Assembly: GCA_964654015.1 (NCBI GenBank) | Contig: CAZZHQ010000108.1 | Location: forward strand, 1 to 8,141 | Length of the DNA stretch: 8,141 nt | Direction: 5' to 3' | DNA from: JAUUZT01 sp964654015 | GTDB lineage: Bacteria > Chloroflexota > Dehalococcoidia > GIF9 > AB-539-J10 | Shown: positions 6,397 through 8,141 of the stretch, one piece after another | Layout of the letters: each line of letters opens with the position of its first letter | How positions within the stretch are numbered: position 1 is the stretch's first letter | Made by a program: the position numbers and the translations under genes | The notes under the pieces: model-generated | What the model saw: only the letters and a program-made list of their open reading frames with translations | Told to the model about the DNA's origin: nothing | Databases searched by the model: none

Positions 6397-7212
6397 CTAC
6401 TTTCGCCTGCCCACCTTTCGAAATAACTTGGCTTTGATGTCCAGGCAGTTAAATAGTGCTCTGGTTTCTCCCATCGGCGCCTCAGCTTTGCCCAGCAGAA
6501 GAAAGCCGCCATCTTTGAGACGTGAGTGAAAGTGCTTCAGCACCCGTGTCTGTAATGCTGGAGCAAAATATATAAGCACATTGCGGCAGACCACAAGATC
6601 CAGGTTATGATAGGGCGGATTGCTGACTAGATCATGCATTTCGAAACTCACTAGCTGCCCGAGCAATGGCCGAATGCGAAAGCCACCCCTCTCAGGGATA
6701 AAGTACGTACCCAGGCGATCTGGCCGTACGCCTGCCACCCCTTTTGGAGCAAACCACCCCTCCCGGGCACAGTCTAACACCTTCTCGTCAATGTCAGTGC
6801 CCCAGATATTAACGTTCCACCGCTCGATCCCCTCGCCCAGTATCTCCAGTAGCAGCATGGCAATGGAGTAGGGCTCCTCCCCCGTGGCACAGCCTGCACT
6901 CCAGATCCGGATTTCCTTCCCCTGACTACTTACTAGGGCTGGCAAAACTACCTCCTCCAGCGCATGGAAGGCGACGTCATCTCGGAAGAACCCGGTGACC
7001 TTAATGGTCAGGTCGCTAAACAGCCGGTCGTACTCAGCCGGGTCCTGGTCCAAGACCTGAGCATAGGTGGCATAGGTCTCGGCACCTCGAGCCCGTAGAC
7101 GCCGTGCCAAGCGCCTTGTCAAAGTAGTGTCCTTATACTCCCGGAAGTCGAATCCCCGTTCCCGGTAGACCTTTTCCAAAAGGCGTTGCAATTTCTCACC
7201 ATCCTCAGTCAT
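6397..7212 (-). CDS. cheR: CheR-type protein-glutamate O-methyltransferase
   Basis: CheR transfers methyl from S-adenosylmethionine to glutamate side chains. The 271-residue product has normal CheR length. The N-terminal helical domain (about 5-75) holds YKDTTLTRRLARRLRARG and DLTIKVTGFFRD. The Rossmann domain has the SAM motif IWSAGCATGEEPYSIAM (103-119), the acidic strand end WGTDID (137-142), and LDLVVCRNVLIYF (204-216), then LLLGKAEA near the C-terminus. The beta-subdomain insertion for pentapeptide binding is short. ATG at 7212 follows a G-rich GGGGAG site at about 6 bases. No chemoreceptor, CheA or CheW lies nearby, so the methylated partner is probably not a classical chemoreceptor. 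It heads the co-oriented gene chain, 146 bases after the prepilin gene. Confidence 0.94.
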   Translation of the reverse strand: MTEDGEKLQRLLEKVYRERGFDFREYKDTTLTRRLARRLRARGAETYATYAQVLDQDPAEYDRLFSDLTIKVTGFFRDDVAFHALEEVVLPALVSSQGKEIRIWSAGCATGEEPYSIAMLLLEILGEGIERWNVNIWGTDIDEKVLDCAREGWFAPKGVAGVRPDRLGTYFIPERGGFRIRPLLGQLVSFEMHDLVSNPPYHNLDLVVCRNVLIYFAPALQTRVLKHFHSRLKDGGFLLLGKAEAPMGETRALFNCLDIKAKLFRKVGRRK

Positions 7213-7358
7213 ATGCTCTCCCCCCGCTTGGTCTCACCATCTACACCACAACCAGCCGACCAATACACTATTGGCAGTCCACTTATAGTTACCAGAGCTA
7301 GTGGCCAATTCAATAGCCACCGTACCTTGTTACCAAGCTTTATGTATCCGCCAGCAAA
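7213..7358 (-). promoter_or_regulatory. Gap between prepilin and cheR with small dyads
   Basis: A 146-base gap long enough to hold an operon promoter. It contains a perfect 6-base dyad CCAATA-CAC-TATTGG (7260-7274) and a 5-base dyad GTGGC/GCCAC (7301-7305 and 7316-7320). Neither is followed by a T run on the minus strand, so they are not convincing terminators. A TTGAAT and a TATAAG occur on the minus strand but about 20 bases apart, too far for a standard promoter. I see no coding frame here. Confidence 0.3.
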
Positions 7359-7742
7359 CTACTCGTAGCCAGTAGTTACCCGCGTAACCAAGCCTTTATC
7401 ATTACACGAATATGTACCCTTGCTTGTTGCTGTCCTCAGGTAGTTTGGATACAATGAGTAGCTCGATACAGCTGCTGTAGGAAACTTATTCATATCGTTC
7501 TCTGCAGTAGCGAGTGAGCCGGTTATTGTGCTTATTCCTTCCTTTGCCATCATTATATCCACGGCTGTCTGGATGGTTACCAGTTCAGCCTTTGCCGCCT
7601 CCTCCTCACCGGTGCCAATAAGCCCAGTGACATTAGGCAGCACGACAGCCGCCAGCACGCCGATAATGGCGATAACAATAAGCAGCTCGATTAAGGTGAA
7701 ACCCCTATTGCTCTGGTGAACTCTTTTCAGAAACCGTTTCAT
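7359..7742 (-). CDS. Type IV prepilin-like protein (N-methylated pilin family)
   Basis: With the start used here this is a 127-residue precursor. The leader MKRFLKRVHQSNRG is basic and ends in Gly14. Prepilin peptidase should cut before Phe15, leaving FTLIELLIVIAIIGVLAAVV, with the conserved Glu at mature position 5 and a hydrophobic helix used for assembly. The mature protein is about 113 residues, with a second helix (about 46-66, EEEAAKAELVTIQTAVDIMM), a short variable part and one Cys at 113. It is smaller than Neisseria-type pilins; such short pilins are common in Chloroflexota (recalled, not searched). ATG 7742 is chosen because AAAGGAGG lies 7 bases before it and the leader length is standard. 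An in-frame ATG at 7781 has its own good site. It is transcribed in the same direction as the downstream cluster but separated by 146 bases, so it may be independent. Major or minor pilin status cannot be told. Confidence 0.93.
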   Translation of the reverse strand: MKRFLKRVHQSNRGFTLIELLIVIAIIGVLAAVVLPNVTGLIGTGEEEAAKAELVTIQTAVDIMMAKEGISTITGSLATAENDMNKFPTAAVSSYSLYPNYLRTATSKGTYSCNDKGLVTRVTTGYE

Positions 7743-7749
7743 GATTTTG

Positions 7750-7757
7750 CCTCCTTT
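7750..7757 (-). promoter_or_regulatory. Shine-Dalgarno site deciding the prepilin start
   Basis: AAAGGAGG on the minus strand with a 7-base spacer to ATG 7742. It lies inside the longer frame that begins at 7781, so if the upstream start is also used this stretch is translated. Confidence 0.75.
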
Positions 7758-7906
7758 GTCCTTTCTTTCTAGATTTACCATTGATGTAATTCACCTCCCT
7801 TTTGTTTTTGCTCCAGCTTGCCATTGGCAGCTAGACTGAGGATAAACCCTCTCTACTTCGTTTGTTGTTATCAGCTTCCTTGCCGGAGATGTCCAGCTTC
7901 TGAGTT

Positions 7907-7935
7907 AGGATAGGTCTGTGTAACCTTGCTATCAA
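7907..7935 (-). promoter_or_regulatory. Candidate sigma-70-type promoter for the prepilin gene
   Basis: On the minus strand TTGATA (7930-7935) is separated by 17 bases from TATCCT (7907-7912). The -35 matches five of six consensus positions and the -10 four of six. Transcription would start near 7900, leaving a leader of about 120-160 bases. Position and spacing are good, but the -10 is weak. Confidence 0.35.
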
Positions 7936-7957
7936 TGATGATGGCTGTCATCTATTG
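7933..7957. repeat. Inverted repeat overlapping the candidate -35
   Basis: Arms CAATGATGA (7933-7941) and TCATCTATTG (7948-7957) pair over 9 bases with one bulged base and a 6-base loop. No T run follows on either strand, so an operator or RNA structure is more likely than a terminator. Confidence 0.5.
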
Positions 7958-7996
7958 CCTCGTGCCTCACCAGAGGTTATACTTCACGAAATCTCG

Positions 7997-8032
7997 ATTT
8001 GCCACTTGTCTCACCCCCAAATTAGCCACTTG
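7997..8032. repeat. Tandem 12-mer upstream of the candidate promoter
   Basis: ATTTGCCACTTG (7997-8008) and ATTAGCCACTTG (8021-8032) differ at one base and start 24 bases apart. They lie 60-100 bases upstream of the candidate -35, a usual distance for activator sites. Confidence 0.45.
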
Positions 8033-8045
8033 GTCAAAATATTAC

Positions 8046-8065
8046 AACTAAATATTGTTTTAGTT
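8046..8065. repeat. AT-rich hairpin at the far upstream end
   Basis: AACTAAA-TATTGT-TTTAGTT forms a perfect 7-base stem with a 6-base loop. On the minus strand it is followed by GTAATATTTTG, so it could be a weak end signal for a gene beyond the right edge. With no G-C rich stem this is doubtful. Confidence 0.3.
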
Positions 8066-8141
8066 ACCACGGCAAACAGGGATTTCACGTCGTGCCACGG
8101 TGGATGGTACACGTTAGAGCATAAAAATAGATAGTGAGCCT

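Larger units (their letters stand above)
7782..8141 (-). promoter_or_regulatory. Non-coding control region upstream of the prepilin gene
   Basis: 360 bases with no convincing gene on either strand. On the minus strand it holds, going towards the gene: a weak AT-rich hairpin (8046-8065, arms AACTAAA/TTTAGTT), a tandem 12-mer (8021-8032 and 7997-8008), a dyad (7933-7957) overlapping a candidate -35 element, a candidate promoter (7907-7935), a leader of about 120 bases with a small hairpin (arms AGC/GCT and TGCC/GGCA, near 7815-7832), and the site GGGAGGTGA (7791-7799). I looked for a c-di-GMP riboswitch core and did not find a convincing one. Confidence 0.5.

Noticed and set aside
7782..7980. 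Cyclic di-GMP riboswitch upstream of the prepilin
   Set aside because: Such riboswitches often precede pilin genes and fragments such as GTGGCAAAT and GACAGCC caught my eye, but the core resembling GACGCAAAGCC and its pairing stems are missing.
8082..8097. Sigma-54 promoter reading TGGCACG on the minus strand
   Set aside because: The -24 half fits, but the spacing ends in GAAAT, without the required GC of the -12 element.

Overview
The window is a compact, almost entirely minus-strand regulatory locus, read from right to left. Gene order in the direction of transcription is: type IV prepilin-like protein, cheR, cheB, PAS histidine kinase, Rcp1-type response regulator, REC-PAS protein with an unrecognised C-terminal module, kaiB, kaiC, and a sigma-54 (RpoN)-like gene that is frameshifted and runs off the left edge. 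There are no photosynthesis genes, no chemoreceptor, no CheA or CheW and no kaiA. The short prepilin and the gene mixture suggest a non-cyanobacterial, probably environmental bacterium. Chloroflexota of the Dehalococcoidia type is my best guess, from memory of similar pilins, and is not proven by the sequence.

Layout. Bases 7782-8141 are a non-coding control region with a candidate promoter, a dyad and a tandem 12-mer. Bases 7359-7742 encode the prepilin. A 146-base gap follows. From 7212 to 681 seven genes lie nose to tail: cheR to cheB 4 bases apart with the chosen start, cheB to kinase 33 bases, kinase/rcp overlapping by 8 bases, rcp to REC-PAS 5 bases, REC-PAS/kaiB overlapping by 8 bases, and kaiB/kaiC sharing ATGA. 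Most have good Shine-Dalgarno sequences, so this is very likely one translationally coupled operon. The sigma-54-like reading frame starts about 50-95 bases after kaiC with no obvious terminator between.

How it may work. KaiC has two P-loop ATPase domains and keeps the Thr, Ser and Thr that match the clock phosphosites T426, S431 and T432 of Synechococcus KaiC. KaiB is full length and canonical. The kinase plus Rcp pair looks like the Cph1/Rcp1 type without a photosensory module. The REC-PAS protein ends in a helical module rather than a kinase. CheR and a receiver-less CheB suggest reversible glutamate methylation of something other than a classical chemoreceptor; the kinase carries a glutamate-rich heptad coil that is a candidate substrate. 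The inferred picture is a KaiBC timer or ATPase switch linked to a methylation-tuned phosphorelay and possibly to a divergent sigma-54 factor. The gene identities are well supported; the wiring is inference.
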